DNA from: Lachnospiraceae bacterium | Lineage (GTDB): Bacteria; Bacillota; Clostridia; Lachnospirales; Lachnospiraceae | Direction: 5' to 3' | Length of the DNA: 58,953 nucleotides | Assembly: GCA_021203145.1 (NCBI GenBank) | Contig: JAJQBS010000041.1 | Span: forward strand, 1-58,953 | Shown: positions 31,814 to 41,037 of the stretch, piece by piece | Numbering within the stretch: the stretch's first letter is position 1 | Layout of the letters: the number at the start of each line of letters is the position of its first letter | Made by a program: the position numbers and the translations under genes | Notes under the pieces: model-generated | Databases searched by the model: none | Told to the model about the DNA's origin: nothing | What the model saw: only the letters and a program-made list of their open reading frames with translations

Positions 31814-32644
31814 ATGGTAAATAAGCAGAGCTTGACTGGTTCACCCGGTCATTCAGGTTTTTCCGATACGTCTGGATTCTCCGGTTCGTCAGCTTCACCC
31901 GGCCTGGCCCCCGTGATTGAAATGAAACATGTGGACAAATTCTACGGTTCCCTGCATGTGCTGAAGGATGTCAGCCTTTCTGTCTGCAAAGGTGAGGTGG
32001 TTGTGCTGATCGGTCCCTCCGGCTCCGGCAAATCAACGCTTTGTCGTACCATTAACCGGCTGGAGACCATCGACTCTGGTGAAATCCGGATTGACGGAGT
32101 GCCTTTGCCGCAGGAAGGGAAGAAGCTGGCCGAGCTGCGCTCCCAGGTGGGCATGGTGTTCCAGTCTTTTAATCTTTTTGCACATAAAACAATTCTGGAA
32201 AACGTCACAATCGGACCGGTTGATGTACTGCACAAGTCGAGAAAGGAAGCACAGGAAGAAGCCCTGCGCTTATTGGAACGTGTCGGGGTGAAAGACCAGG
32301 CGAATAAGGTGCCCGCACAGCTTTCCGGCGGGCAGCAGCAACGCGTGGCAATCGCGCGGTCTCTGGCCATGCACCCGAAAGCCATACTGTTCGATGAGCC
32401 GACCAGTGCACTGGATCCGGAGATGATCGGCGAGGTACTCCAGGTCATGACGGAACTGGCAGGCGAGGGCATGACGATGGTGGTGGTCACTCATGAAATG
32501 AATTTCGCCAGAAGAGCGGCGAACCGTGTGGTATTTCTGGATGGAGGCACGATTCTGGAAGAAAACACGCCCGAAGAATTTTTTGATCACCCCAAAACAC
32601 AACGGGCAAGGGACTTTCTGGATTCCATCCAGCATCACGTATAA
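31814..32644 (+). CDS. Amino-acid ABC transporter ATP-binding protein
   Basis: 276 residues. Walker [10 protein letters not shown] (about residues 67-75), signature [16 protein letters not shown], Walker [16 protein letters not shown] and switch His in VVTHEMNFA are all intact. Typical of the GlnQ/GluA subfamily. The first about 35 residues are Ser/Gly/Pro-rich ([13 protein letters not shown]) and not part of the fold. ATG 31814 is chosen with GAAGAGGAG upstream. It powers the importer encoded by the three preceding genes; the 134-bp gap before it holds the 43-bp repeat. Confidence 0.9.
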   Translation: MVNKQSLTGSPGHSGFSDTSGFSGSSASPGLAPVIEMKHVDKFYGSLHVLKDVSLSVCKGEVVVLIGPSGSGKSTLCRTINRLETIDSGEIRIDGVPLPQEGKKLAELRSQVGMVFQSFNLFAHKTILENVTIGPVDVLHKSRKEAQEEALRLLERVGVKDQANKVPAQLSGGQQQRVAIARSLAMHPKAILFDEPTSALDPEMIGEVLQVMTELAGEGMTMVVVTHEMNFARRAANRVVFLDGGTILEENTPEEFFDHPKTQRARDFLDSIQHHV

Positions 32645-32663
32645 CCGGAGGAAGGTCAGGGGG

Positions 32664-34058
32664 CTATGCCTGAGCGGTTTCCTTTTCCTTCCGCTGCGCA
32701 GCCACATGCAGCACGACCTTGCGCACGACATCATAGATCACCGCGAAGACCGGGACGCCGACGATCATGCCGAGAAATCCGAAGAGGCCGCCGAAGGTGA
32801 GAATCGCAAAGAGTACCCAGAAGCCGGACAGGCCTGTCACGTTGCCGAGGATGCGCGGGCCTAAAATGTTGCCGTCAAACTGCTGAAGGATGAGGAGAAA
32901 GACCAGGAAGATGACGGCCTTCACCGGGCTGACCATCAGGATTAGCAGGAAGGACGGGATGGCGCCGATGTACGGTCCGAAAAAGGGGATGATGTTGGTG
33001 ACGCCCACGATGACGCTGACCAGCATCGCGTAGGGCATCCGCAGGATCAGCATGCAGATAAAACAGATAACGCCGATGATCAGGGAGTCGATCAGACGGC
33101 CGCTGATAAATCCGACGAATACCTTGTCTGCATAGCGAACCTCAGAAAGAATCCGCTCGGACCACTTCCTGCCGAAGATACTGTAATTGATCAGCTTCGC
33201 CTGGGCGGCGAACTTTTTGCGGCTGCCCAGGATATAGATGGCGGCGATAAAACCGATCAGCACGTTTTTGAAAAAGGTGAAGACATTGTTCACGCTGTTG
33301 GACACATTGCCGATCAGCACCTCAATATTGGGGATGACGGTGGAGCGGATCCAATCCGGGATCGAGGTGGAGAAGTTGGAAGAAAACTCGGTGATATAGT
33401 TGCTCAACGTCTCATTGTCCCCCGCATATTGCAGGAGCCAGTCGGAAGCGGCCTCAATGCTGGACGGAATCAGGCGGACGATCGTGTAAATGCTCTCCAA
33501 CAGGGTGGGCAGCACCATGATCAGGAGTATGCAGATTACAAGGATACCCAACGCCATTGTGATGAGGATGCTTAAGCCGGGGATGAGTTTTAAAATGTGT
33601 ACCGCGGCAGTGCTTTTTTTAGAAACCTGCGGAAGTTGGGCTGCTGTGTGAGATTCTCGGTGCGAATCGTTTTCCCTGACAGGTTGTGTGGCTGCTGTGG
33701 CTTCCGTTTCTGAGACGGCCCGGTCAGACACCTTATTGACAGAAGCAGTTTGTCTGGCTTCTGCGGCAGGACTGCCTGAAGCAGTTCGTCTGGATTCCGT
33801 GGCAGGAATATCCGCATTCAACTGTCTGTCCAGAACGTTCGTCAGCTTTTCTTCGATCATATTGCAGCTCGGTTTCAGAAGATAAGCCAGCACGGCTCCC
33901 ACGATGAACGGCATCAGAACATCGATCAGGGTGTTCACACCCCTTCGCAGTCCGTCAAACCGAAAAACCACAAAGAATAAAAGAATGCTCAAAGCCGCCG
34001 CTCCGAAAAGTGCTAACATCAGGCACAGGTAGCTGCTGTCGGTTTTTTTCTGATTCAT
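32664..34058 (-). CDS. AI-2E/PerM-family membrane protein (YtvI-like)
   Basis: 464 residues with about eight helices arranged as in the AI-2 exporter/PerM family: an N-terminal pair, a long extracytoplasmic region (LLQYAGDNETLSNYI), and C-terminal VSVIVGVTNIIPFFGPYIGA, a conserved motif. Residues about 85-160 are a Ser/Thr/Ala-rich low-complexity insertion absent from most relatives. ATG 34058 follows GGAAGTG; a longer reading to 34109 is less likely. Members transport small molecules or sodium/protons, but the substrate is unclear. The gene is convergent with the ABC operon and ends 19 bp from it. Confidence 0.83.
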   Translation of the reverse strand: MNQKKTDSSYLCLMLALFGAAALSILLFFVVFRFDGLRRGVNTLIDVLMPFIVGAVLAYLLKPSCNMIEEKLTNVLDRQLNADIPATESRRTASGSPAAEARQTASVNKVSDRAVSETEATAATQPVRENDSHRESHTAAQLPQVSKKSTAAVHILKLIPGLSILITMALGILVICILLIMVLPTLLESIYTIVRLIPSSIEAASDWLLQYAGDNETLSNYITEFSSNFSTSIPDWIRSTVIPNIEVLIGNVSNSVNNVFTFFKNVLIGFIAAIYILGSRKKFAAQAKLINYSIFGRKWSERILSEVRYADKVFVGFISGRLIDSLIIGVICFICMLILRMPYAMLVSVIVGVTNIIPFFGPYIGAIPSFLLILMVSPVKAVIFLVFLLILQQFDGNILGPRILGNVTGLSGFWVLFAILTFGGLFGFLGMIVGVPVFAVIYDVVRKVVLHVAAQRKEKETAQA

Positions 34059-34214
34059 GATTCGTTCACTTCCTTTTTTCTGTTTGAAAAAATATGATCG
34101 CATTCTCATCTGGATGGTAAATCCCGTTCCTGGTTCGGATAAACAAAGCCGCTATTTTATCGTTCTGCTCAGAAAACTGTATTTATAGAAAATGGCAGTT
34201 GTGGAAAACTTCAC

Positions 34215-35435
34215 TTATATTTCTGCGAGCAGGAATTCCAGACACTCCTTTAAAAACCTTGTGGTCGTCTCATCCTCCGAACGGTAAATTTCATGCTTTG
34301 CACCGGGAATCCGCACAAAGCGGATGTCATTCGGCCAGAGAATGGGACTTTTTGATGAAGCAGCAAATGAGGAAAAAGCCTTTGATGAGACTGGATCCCG
34401 GGAGAAACGGTTCTGGAGGTTCTGTTTCTGGAAAACTGGAGGTTGGCATACGGTTTTGGAACTCTGTCTTGCCTGCGCGAGCTTTTGTAAGAACATTACC
34501 TGCTGCTCCCTGGATACGACCGTCTCGTTTTCTGCCTGGAAGAGCAGGATCGGGACGGTGATCTGTTTCCACGCAACCGTCATGAGAAAATGGTTCAGGC
34601 GGATTGCCTCGCGTAGCCAGCCGTAGGAGGCGCCGGAGGTCTGAAAGAGCGGCTTGGCGTCTGTCTTTGCCTTATACCAGGCCCAACGGGCGTGGGAGGT
34701 GGCGAAAGCCTCATCGAAGGTCTCCTTTCTATTATAAGCATGTTGCCCGATGACATATTCACACTCATGACCCGACGCGCACAGGGCAGCGTCGATCAGC
34801 TGCGTGACGGGCATCGGCACGCCTCCCGTGGCGGGACAGATCATCGGCGAGCAGAGGATGACCCGCTCAAACAGACCGGGGTCTCTGGCAACGAGCGCCG
34901 CCCCGATGCCGCCGCCCATCGAATGGGCGAAAAGGAAAAGCGGGAGCGAAGCAGAACTGAGAATGCTTTTCTGCGCATAGTATTTCTTTGCAGCCTGCGC
35001 AATGAATCTCAGATCGGCGATATACCTTTTCCAGCTATCCACGTGTACGAGGGAGAGGTCACCTTCACAAGCTGCAATCTCGCCAGACTTTTTCCGATGG
35101 GCTGCAGGGACTGTATGCGCAGGGGAGGAAACGCCATTCACGAGACGGTAGGAGCGTCCGTGCCCGCAATGCTCCGGAATGCACACATGAAAGCCTGCCT
35201 TTAAAAAATAGCAGATGACTTCAAAATATTTGTCCGCTGTCTCGGTAAAACCGTGCGAGATGAGGAGGATTCCCTTTGCAGGCACCGTTTCGTCAGCCGT
35301 GTAAAAGGCACAGTAAAGCTTCCGCCCCGGCTCCCGCGAGAGATAGAGCTCCTCGCGGCGAGGGAGGATGGCGGGAAGGATCTGCTCCTCCATATATTTG
35401 CGGTAATTTTGTTCTGCGTTTATTTGTCCATCCAT
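34215..35435 (-). CDS. Alpha/beta hydrolase, lysophospholipase-like
   Basis: 406 residues. The fold shows GILLISHGFTETADKYFEV, an EHCGHGRS cap-loop motif, nucleophile elbow LFAHSMGGGIGA (Ser), an acid in FQAENETVVS and His in GAKHEIY. This matches monoacylglycerol-lipase/PldB-like hydrolases. Two insertions are unusual: about residues 100-130 (Ser/His/Lys-rich) and about 315-360 (Ser/Lys/Gln-rich), which lengthen it beyond the normal 310-330. No signal peptide, so cytoplasmic. GGAGT precedes ATG 35435. Its own 3' end lies about 105 bp from the AI-2E gene start, so both may be co-transcribed. Confidence 0.82.
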   Translation of the reverse strand: MDGQINAEQNYRKYMEEQILPAILPRREELYLSREPGRKLYCAFYTADETVPAKGILLISHGFTETADKYFEVICYFLKAGFHVCIPEHCGHGRSYRLVNGVSSPAHTVPAAHRKKSGEIAACEGDLSLVHVDSWKRYIADLRFIAQAAKKYYAQKSILSSASLPLFLFAHSMGGGIGAALVARDPGLFERVILCSPMICPATGGVPMPVTQLIDAALCASGHECEYVIGQHAYNRKETFDEAFATSHARWAWYKAKTDAKPLFQTSGASYGWLREAIRLNHFLMTVAWKQITVPILLFQAENETVVSREQQVMFLQKLAQARQSSKTVCQPPVFQKQNLQNRFSRDPVSSKAFSSFAASSKSPILWPNDIRFVRIPGAKHEIYRSEDETTTRFLKECLEFLLAEI

Positions 35436-35601
35436 GTGTTCCGGACTCCTTTTATCGTTTTTATGTTTTATCTTTTATCTTGCAAAATTATACTACCATT
35501 TGGCTCAATAAACAATCCTGTATTGTGCCGTGTACTTTTTCGGACATATGTAAGATTATATCTTCTTCTCTAAACATACAAGCCTTACGCCATTAGTTCC
35601 G

Positions 35602-35682
35602 TTAAAAATTCCGATTGTTCTCCATATCCTTTCCCACGGCGCCCAGGCCGTAGGATGCCTTTTCCCTCATAGAAAGCTTCAT
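35602..35682 (-). pseudogene. 5' stub of a GPH-family sugar symporter
   Basis: 26 codons beginning MKLSMREKASYGLGAVGKDM, the characteristic start of MelB/GPH (glycoside-pentoside-hexuronide:cation) symporters, with a perfect GAGGAGG upstream. The reading then becomes unrelated and stops at 35602. The rest of the roughly 450-codon gene is missing. Its position opposite a beta-galactosidase gene suggests a lost galactoside transporter. Confidence 0.7.
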
Positions 35683-35702
35683 TTTGAAAATACCTCCTCC
35701 TC

Positions 35703-35859
35703 TGGCAGACCCTTTTTCATCCCGATAAAATTTATTCAATCTGTAAAAACTCTATAGATGCAGTAAAACCTTATTCCATCAGGTAATTCTTTTTTGATTT
35801 GGTAAACCATCTATCGACCTGGCACACCTTCCTTTAACCTGGTAAAACCACCCGCGAGA
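35703..35859. repeat. Eight degenerate 20-bp direct repeats
   Basis: Units starting TGGTAAAAC (variants TGGCAGACC, CGATAAAAT, CTGTAAAAA, CAGTAAAAC, AGGTAATTC, TGGTAAACC, TGGCACACC) recur at 35703, 35723, 35741, 35761, 35781, 35800, 35820 and 35840, i.e. every 18-20 bp. The array ends directly before the ribosome site of the symporter stub (- strand). Spacing near two helical turns suggests repeated protein sites on one DNA face or a decayed repeat. Confidence 0.65.
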
Positions 35860-36036
35860 AGTATAACATAAGACTCTTTTCCTTGCAATTCCTTAGTGGG
35901 GACAAACAGGAAATAAAATTTTGTCACTTCTTTTATACCTGCGCTTATCCGGCAGGGAACGCTGCGTGGGAGTGCAGTATAAGAATTAATATAAAAACTC
36001 AGATGGTCAGGTGGCCTTTGACCACAAAAATAGAAC

Positions 36037-36065
36037 TTGTCACACAATATTTTTTCTGTTACTAT
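36037..36065 (+). promoter_or_regulatory. Possible promoter of the beta-galactosidase gene
   Basis: TTGTCA (36037-36042), 17-bp spacer, TACTAT (36060-36065). The implied leader is about 230 nt. The region 35436-36303 otherwise holds the symporter stub, the 20-bp array and no other gene. Confidence 0.45.
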
Positions 36066-36303
36066 GACTCGCAGGAAGATCAGGCTTCATGCTGCAATGA
36101 ACTTCTTAAGTCAACGGGCAGCTGGTATTGCTGCGAGTAATCTGACTTGTAAGAAGTTTGTGGTCCTTGCCAGAACTGGTGATGGGGCGAAGGTCTGGAG
36201 CTTATTATACAAAGGAACGAAGCCGGCGACAGCGTCCGAGAGAAGCGGAGCAGGGGGGGCACTTTACCAAAACGCGAAAAGCTTTCAAGAAAGGGAAACG
36301 GAC

Positions 36304-39177
36304 ATGAATCAGGAGATCATTACATTGAATGAAGGCTGGCGCTTTCACTACGGCGATGTGCCGGAGGCATGGTATAAGGGCTATGATGATCAGGACTGGG
36401 AGAAGGTATTTCTGCCGCATGACTGGTCGGTACATATGCCATTTCGACAGGAATATTCCAGCGGCACAGGGTATCTGGCCGGAGGCGTCGGCTGGTACCG
36501 CGTGCGCTTTTCGCTGCCCGAGGCATATCGGGGGAAACGTATCCGGGTTGTGTTTGACGGGATTTATAAAAACAGCAGAATCTGGTGCAACAGCTACCAT
36601 CTGGGAAAACGGCCCTACGGTTACAGTGAGATTAGCTATGACATTTCGGAGCTTGCAAATTTTGGAGAGGAAGATAATGAAATCAGTGTGCAGGTGACGC
36701 ATACGGATCTGGCGGATTCTCGCTGGTTTACCGGCTCGGGGATTTACCGGAAGGTCTGGCTGCTTGCGGAGGAGCCGGTGCATCCGGCATTGCATGGGAT
36801 TTTCTTCCGGACAGCTTCGGTGGAATCGCCTGATCAGGAGGAATCAGCAGAAGTCTATGCCGGAGAGAATGAAAAAGGGGCGTTTTTATCGGATTCTTCT
36901 GAAGAGCCTTCTGGAGTTGACACATTGGAGGGCTCTGTCTGCAAAACGGGTATTGCTGCTTTAGAGGACATAGATGGCGAAACAGATACCACTACATTGG
37001 AAGATTATAGTAACGAGAAGAAACATGTCTGGCGCACTCACATTGTAGTCCAGGCGGAATTTGCAAATGACAGCGATGCTGCTTGTTCCTTGCAGGCTGC
37101 TTTCCGGTTGTTGGACGCTAAAGGGCAGGAGGCGGCTGCGTGGGAGACGCCGCTGGCGCTTGCGGCAGGTGAGAGTAAAGAGATTGTGCTGGAAGGTGTC
37201 GTGGAGAATTCGCACCTCTGGTCGGTGGATGCTCCGTATCTGTATACACTCGTGACGGAGCTTTCTGAAACGCACTCGCACTGGATTGCTGATACGCAGA
37301 AAGTCGGGATCCGCACCATCCATTTCGACCCGGATGAAGGATTTTTCCTGAACGGAAAGAATATGAAGATCAAGGGTGTGTGTGTCCATCACGATGGAGG
37401 CTGCCTCGGTGCGGCCGTGACCAGGGAGGTCTGGCTCCGCCGTCTGCTGAAGATGAAGGCGGCCGGCTGCAATGCGATCCGCGCTAGCCATAATCCGCAT
37501 ATGCCGGAGTTGTATGACCTCTGCGATGAGATGGGCTTTCTGATGATAGATGAAGCGTTTGACGAGTGGGAAAATCCGAAAAATAAGTGGCTGACCGGGC
37601 ACAATGTCTATCCGCCGAAGCATGAGGGCTATGCGGAGGATTTTCCGCAGTGGTACCGGGAAGACCTGACAACCATGATTTTAAGAGACCGCAATCATCC
37701 GTCCATCGCACTGTGGAGTATTGGAAATGAGATCGATTATCCGAATGACCCCTATTGTCATCCGCTGTTCCAGACTATGGTGGGAAATAACGATGCGGAC
37801 AAGCCGGCAGCTGAGATGATGTACCGCCCGGACAAACCAAATGCCCGGCGTTTAAGCGTGCTCGCCGCCCGCCTGGCCGGGATTGCCAGAGAGCTGGACG
37901 ATTCCCGCCCGGTGACGTTGGCCGCGGCGTTCCCGGAGCTGACATCCCAGCTCGGATTTTTTGATCCGCTGGATGTGGTGGGATACAATTACAAGGAGCA
38001 TCTGTATGAGCAGGACCATGCACGTTTCCCCGGGAAACCGTTTCTGGGGAGCGAAAACAGCCACAGCTATCAGGCATGGCGGGCGGTAACGGACCATCCA
38101 TATATCAGCGGACAGTTTCTGTGGACGGGCATTGATTTTCTGGGAGAGGCGCAGGGCTGGCCGGTTCACGGTTCCGGCGCAGGACTCCTGGATCTGGCAG
38201 GCTATGAAAAACCGGAATATTACCGCAGAAAAGCATGGTGGAGCGAGGCCCCCTTCCTTTGTCTGCTCACCGCGCATGCAGATCACGCGAAGACAGGAGA
38301 AGACTCTGGTTCGCAGCGGTTTGTGCAGATATCCTGGAATTATGAGCCGGGAGAGACGGTGAATGTTTATTGTTATGCGAGTCCGGATTTGCTTTTTACT
38401 CAGGAGTCGGAGAAAGAACGAAAGGCAGAGCAAAAGACAGATCAGAAAATAGCTCAGATGGAGGATCAGGCCGTGGATTTTGCGCAAAACCAGCCGCAGA
38501 CTTCGCCTTCGGCGCGTATAGAGCTCTTCCTGAATGACATTTCTCTGGGCATGGGATCCTGGAACGAGACGGATGGCCGGTTTGAGTGGAGCGTGGTTTT
38601 TGAACCGGGGATTTTGAAGGCGGTCTGCGCCGCGGGCAGTGCTCAGAGGATTGATGACGGAAATACCTCTGATGAGATTTCAGGTGGGAATGTTCCGGAA
38701 GAGGGTCTGTCCTGCAGTCTCGAGACAACAGGCAGCGCAGTGAAGTTAGAAGCAAAGGTATGGCAGCCGGATGAAGCTGCGAAACTGCCGCTTGCAGGAT
38801 ACACCGGAACAAAGCAGGCATATCAGATGCTGCATGCAGCAAGTGACTGCCCAAGAGAGCAGAAACCCCAGGAGCATATCTCCGGGGGGCAGACATTAGA
38901 TGCTATGCCGTATATCACACAGGTCGAGGTTTCTCTTAGAGATACCGAAGGCCGTCTGGCGAGCAGCGATGACCAGACGATTTCCGCAGAAGTGGAAGGC
39001 GGTCTGCTTCTGGGTCTGGAAAACGGAGACCTGGCCGATCTGACCTCTTATACGGAACCCTGGAGACGCACCCATCATGGCCGTCTGATCCTCTATGTCC
39101 GTACCCATGCGGGAGAACCGGTGACTGTGAAAATAAGCTGCGAGAGATTAGAGCAGACCATCAGCCTGGAGCTGTGA
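36304..39177 (+). CDS. GH2 beta-galactosidase
   Basis: 957 residues, COG3250-type glycoside hydrolase family 2. Domains in order: sugar-binding jelly roll (FLPHDWSVHMPF, GGVGWYRVRF), immunoglobulin-like domain, TIM barrel and a C-terminal beta region. The acid/base is Glu476 in LWSIGNEIDY; the nucleophile is Glu584 in FLGSENSHSYQAW. An extra acidic segment (about residues 180-240) and another between the barrel and the C-terminus (about 695-725) look like low-complexity insertions. No signal peptide, so intracellular. ATG 36304 is chosen by homology of the start (LNEGWRFHYGD); an open extension to 36037 is not conserved-looking. Substrate is probably a beta-galactoside, though GH2 members vary. 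Confidence 0.88.
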   Translation: MNQEIITLNEGWRFHYGDVPEAWYKGYDDQDWEKVFLPHDWSVHMPFRQEYSSGTGYLAGGVGWYRVRFSLPEAYRGKRIRVVFDGIYKNSRIWCNSYHLGKRPYGYSEISYDISELANFGEEDNEISVQVTHTDLADSRWFTGSGIYRKVWLLAEEPVHPALHGIFFRTASVESPDQEESAEVYAGENEKGAFLSDSSEEPSGVDTLEGSVCKTGIAALEDIDGETDTTTLEDYSNEKKHVWRTHIVVQAEFANDSDAACSLQAAFRLLDAKGQEAAAWETPLALAAGESKEIVLEGVVENSHLWSVDAPYLYTLVTELSETHSHWIADTQKVGIRTIHFDPDEGFFLNGKNMKIKGVCVHHDGGCLGAAVTREVWLRRLLKMKAAGCNAIRASHNPHMPELYDLCDEMGFLMIDEAFDEWENPKNKWLTGHNVYPPKHEGYAEDFPQWYREDLTTMILRDRNHPSIALWSIGNEIDYPNDPYCHPLFQTMVGNNDADKPAAEMMYRPDKPNARRLSVLAARLAGIARELDDSRPVTLAAAFPELTSQLGFFDPLDVVGYNYKEHLYEQDHARFPGKPFLGSENSHSYQAWRAVTDHPYISGQFLWTGIDFLGEAQGWPVHGSGAGLLDLAGYEKPEYYRRKAWWSEAPFLCLLTAHADHAKTGEDSGSQRFVQISWNYEPGETVNVYCYASPDLLFTQESEKERKAEQKTDQKIAQMEDQAVDFAQNQPQTSPSARIELFLNDISLGMGSWNETDGRFEWSVVFEPGILKAVCAAGSAQRIDDGNTSDEISGGNVPEEGLSCSLETTGSAVKLEAKVWQPDEAAKLPLAGYTGTKQAYQMLHAASDCPREQKPQEHISGGQTLDAMPYITQVEVSLRDTEGRLASSDDQTISAEVEGGLLLGLENGDLADLTSYTEPWRRTHHGRLILYVRTHAGEPVTVKISCERLEQTISLEL

Positions 39178-39241
39178 ACTGAGAAAACGCTGCGTCTGAA
39201 ATAAGCCGGCCGCAATCCCATTGGCTTTAGCGCGCCCGGCG

Positions 39242-39475
39242 ATGGGCAGTTTGCAGTTAAATAACGATCAAACGAAAAAGGGCGTCTGGCCTGCTGAGGA
39301 GGATCTGGAATGGCTGACTGAGACGGCTTACAGTCTCAAGGTGCGTTTGGAGGACGGCGCCGTGCAGAAGGAGGTCGTGATGGAGCAGCTGGAACGCTGC
39401 CTGAATGGGGAGATCAGCGAGGAGGAGGCCGTGAGTGAAATTATGCAGAAAATCAATCTGTACCTCGCGGAGTGA
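39242..39475 (+). CDS. Small acidic protein, VbhA-antitoxin-like C-terminus
   Basis: 77 codons from ATG 39242, without a clear ribosome site; ATG 39380 has AAGGAGG and would give 31 residues. The C-terminal LERCLNGEISEEEAVSEI resembles the short helix motif of antitoxin-VbhA-type proteins that block Fic domains, but no Fic gene is adjacent. The N-terminal part (VWPAEEDLEWLTETAYSLKV) is coding-like. It ends 4 bp before a membrane-protein gene, so the two are co-translated. Function is uncertain. Confidence 0.5.
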   Translation: MGSLQLNNDQTKKGVWPAEEDLEWLTETAYSLKVRLEDGAVQKEVVMEQLERCLNGEISEEEAVSEIMQKINLYLAE

Positions 39476-39479
39476 GCAG

Positions 39480-40244
39480 ATGGCAGAACAGGACTGCGTG
39501 AAAGAAAAACGTCATACGCGTGCCTGGCGGCACAGGCGCTTTCGAAAAAATGCGGCGGCCGCCCTCTTCCTCCTGCCGGGGCTTTTGGGAGTACTCCTGT
39601 TTGACCAGAATACCGCCGCTTCGATTTTCGGAACCAGTCAGACGTCCAGTCAGTATCTGTGGATCAGTGGCGAAGCATATCAGGTCTGCGCAACCTTTGA
39701 AAGTGAATTTCCGACCGTGATCCGGAATGCCGCCGCTTCGGATGAAAACGCACTGACGCAGGCAGTACTCAAAGCTTCCTCCCAGGACAAGGACAACCTT
39801 TCTGGAAAGGCAGAGCAGTTTCTGATGCGGCACTCCCTCTCCGGAACCGTGGTCAGCATCGATCATCTGACTGTGTTTGTGGGAGACTTGCTTCTCCTTG
39901 TGCCCCTGGCTCTGATCGGCCGCCTTACAGGGACAATCATGAAGGAAAAAGATTCGCGGTCTCGCAGGAAGGAAGATGGATTCGCACGAGGAGATGCAGG
40001 TCTGCTGATCATTTCGGCTTTTGTCACATTCTGGCTGGCTTTTCATTATTTTGAAATACCATCGGACATGGTTCCCACCAGATGGTCCGACTTTTCCTTC
40101 TGGGGCGCCTGGCTGGAAGAGCAAAAGAAAAACGTCCTTCTGCTGCTGACAACCCCGCTCGGAAAAGTACAGGCGCAGATCCTCTGGAATTGTCTGACCT
40201 CCCTGACTTGCACCTTAGCCGCAGCATTTCTGGCACTCCTTTAA
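39480..40244 (+). CDS. Multi-pass membrane protein of unknown function
   Basis: 254 residues. A basic N-terminus (KRHTRAWRHRRFRKN) is followed by one helix (AAAALFLLPGLLGVLLF), a soluble outside domain of about 100 residues (YQVCATFESEFPTVIRNAAA), then helices at about 135-155, 180-198 and 235-254. The layout suggests an extracytoplasmic sensor-like loop between membrane segments. No family recognised. It is preceded at 4 bp by a small acidic gene, with which it probably forms a pair. Confidence 0.65.
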   Translation: MAEQDCVKEKRHTRAWRHRRFRKNAAAALFLLPGLLGVLLFDQNTAASIFGTSQTSSQYLWISGEAYQVCATFESEFPTVIRNAAASDENALTQAVLKASSQDKDNLSGKAEQFLMRHSLSGTVVSIDHLTVFVGDLLLLVPLALIGRLTGTIMKEKDSRSRRKEDGFARGDAGLLIISAFVTFWLAFHYFEIPSDMVPTRWSDFSFWGAWLEEQKKNVLLLLTTPLGKVQAQILWNCLTSLTCTLAAAFLALL

Positions 40245-40290
40245 GATTTTGAGCATTTTGGGAACTCACAGAGGATTTTAGATACATTAT

Positions 40291-40385
40291 TATGCACACA
40301 GCCGGGTGTGGAAATTTGTGGCTTACCCTCGCCGCATGCCTTCCTCGTCCTTCGACAGGGATAAACGGCGCATCCGGCTGGCGTA
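40291..40385 (+). repeat. Palindromic TATGCACA element, copy E
   Basis: TATGCACA then outer arms CAGCCGG (40299-40305) / CCGGCTG (40374-40380); the middle is longer than in other copies because of an inserted stretch (about 40340-40370). Intergenic, downstream of hicB and the membrane-protein gene. Confidence 0.6.
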
Positions 40386-40423
40386 AGTTCCTGCCTGTAA
40401 AGTAAATGGAAAACTCCGCATTT

Positions 40424-40819
40424 TCAGCCAATGTGCAGTTCTGCTTTTAATGCTTTCTGAAGAACACTGGAAAAGTTAATCCCATTTCGTTCCGCCAGAT
40501 CATTCAGCCAGCTGGGAAGCGTAAGGGTTTTTTTGACTGATTTGCTGTCATAAAATCTTCGATACCAGTCAGTATCACAGGCTATCAGAGAAACAAACTC
40601 TTCTTTTTCATGGACGACTTCATTTACAGCTGTCGGTGCCGGAATGTCTTTTCCTTCTTTTTCCTGCCAATACAGCGTCAGACACAAAACATCCGCAGCC
40701 ATTTCAATTCCCCCGGTTAGATTATCTGCACTGGTGTAACAGCTTTCTAAATCTGGAAATTGAATACTGTATCCATTTTCCTCTTTTGTAAAAATTGCGG
40801 GATATGCGTATTTTGCCAT
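40424..40819 (-). CDS. hicB: HicB-family antitoxin
   Basis: 131 residues. The N-terminal partial RNase-H-like fold is typical (YPAIFTKEENGYSIQFPDLE, SADNLTGGIEMAADVL), and the C-terminal part (TLTLPSWLNDLAERNGINFS) is a ribbon-helix-helix DNA-binding domain. HicB neutralises HicA and represses the operon. AGGAGG precedes ATG 40819. It follows hicA on the same strand with a 36-bp gap. All regions look intact, although its toxin appears frameshifted. Confidence 0.85.
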   Translation of the reverse strand: MAKYAYPAIFTKEENGYSIQFPDLESCYTSADNLTGGIEMAADVLCLTLYWQEKEGKDIPAPTAVNEVVHEKEEFVSLIACDTDWYRRFYDSKSVKKTLTLPSWLNDLAERNGINFSSVLQKALKAELHIG

Positions 40820-40855
40820 TTTGAAACCTCCTGAATATAAAACAGGCTCAGAAAT

Positions 40856-41037
40856 CTACAGCCCAGCGTCTTTTGCGATGAATTTTAAAGTTCCTGTGGG
40901 GACTTCTTCCGTTTTATGACGGCTTACAGGAAATGCTTTGCCAGTCAGTGGGCTGTAGCATATGCAGTGGCTTGCTCCTTCGCGCAAAATCCGGCAGCCT
41001 TCTTTTTTTGATTTTTTTCCAACTCGCTGTATTTCAA
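40856..41037 (-). pseudogene. hicA: HicA-family toxin, frameshifted in a poly-A tract
   Basis: HicA is a small double-stranded-RNA-binding mRNA interferase with a catalytic histidine, here in LREGASHCICYSP. The family start (MKYSELEKK…) is found from TTG 41037 with GGAGG 7 nt upstream, but that frame leaves the main frame within a run of seven A (complement of 41012-41018); eight A would restore it. The main frame is open from further upstream, giving an unnatural N-terminus. So the gene is probably inactive, or switches by slippage. The C-terminal core (FPVSRHKTEEVPTGTLKFIA) is intact. Confidence 0.7.

Noticed and set aside
35703..35859. CRISPR array
   Set aside because: Repeat units are degenerate, only about 20 bp apart with no unique spacers, and no cas genes are present. 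The same holds for the 33-bp array at 17832.
36037..36303. N-terminal extension of the beta-galactosidase
   Set aside because: The open frame continues upstream but lacks a ribosome site and the residues do not resemble a GH2 domain; the conserved start is at 36304.
39221..39241. TTG 39221 as start of the small acidic gene
   Set aside because: No ribosome site and the encoded residues (ALARPA) look like read-through of intergenic sequence; ATG 39242 or 39380 is preferred.
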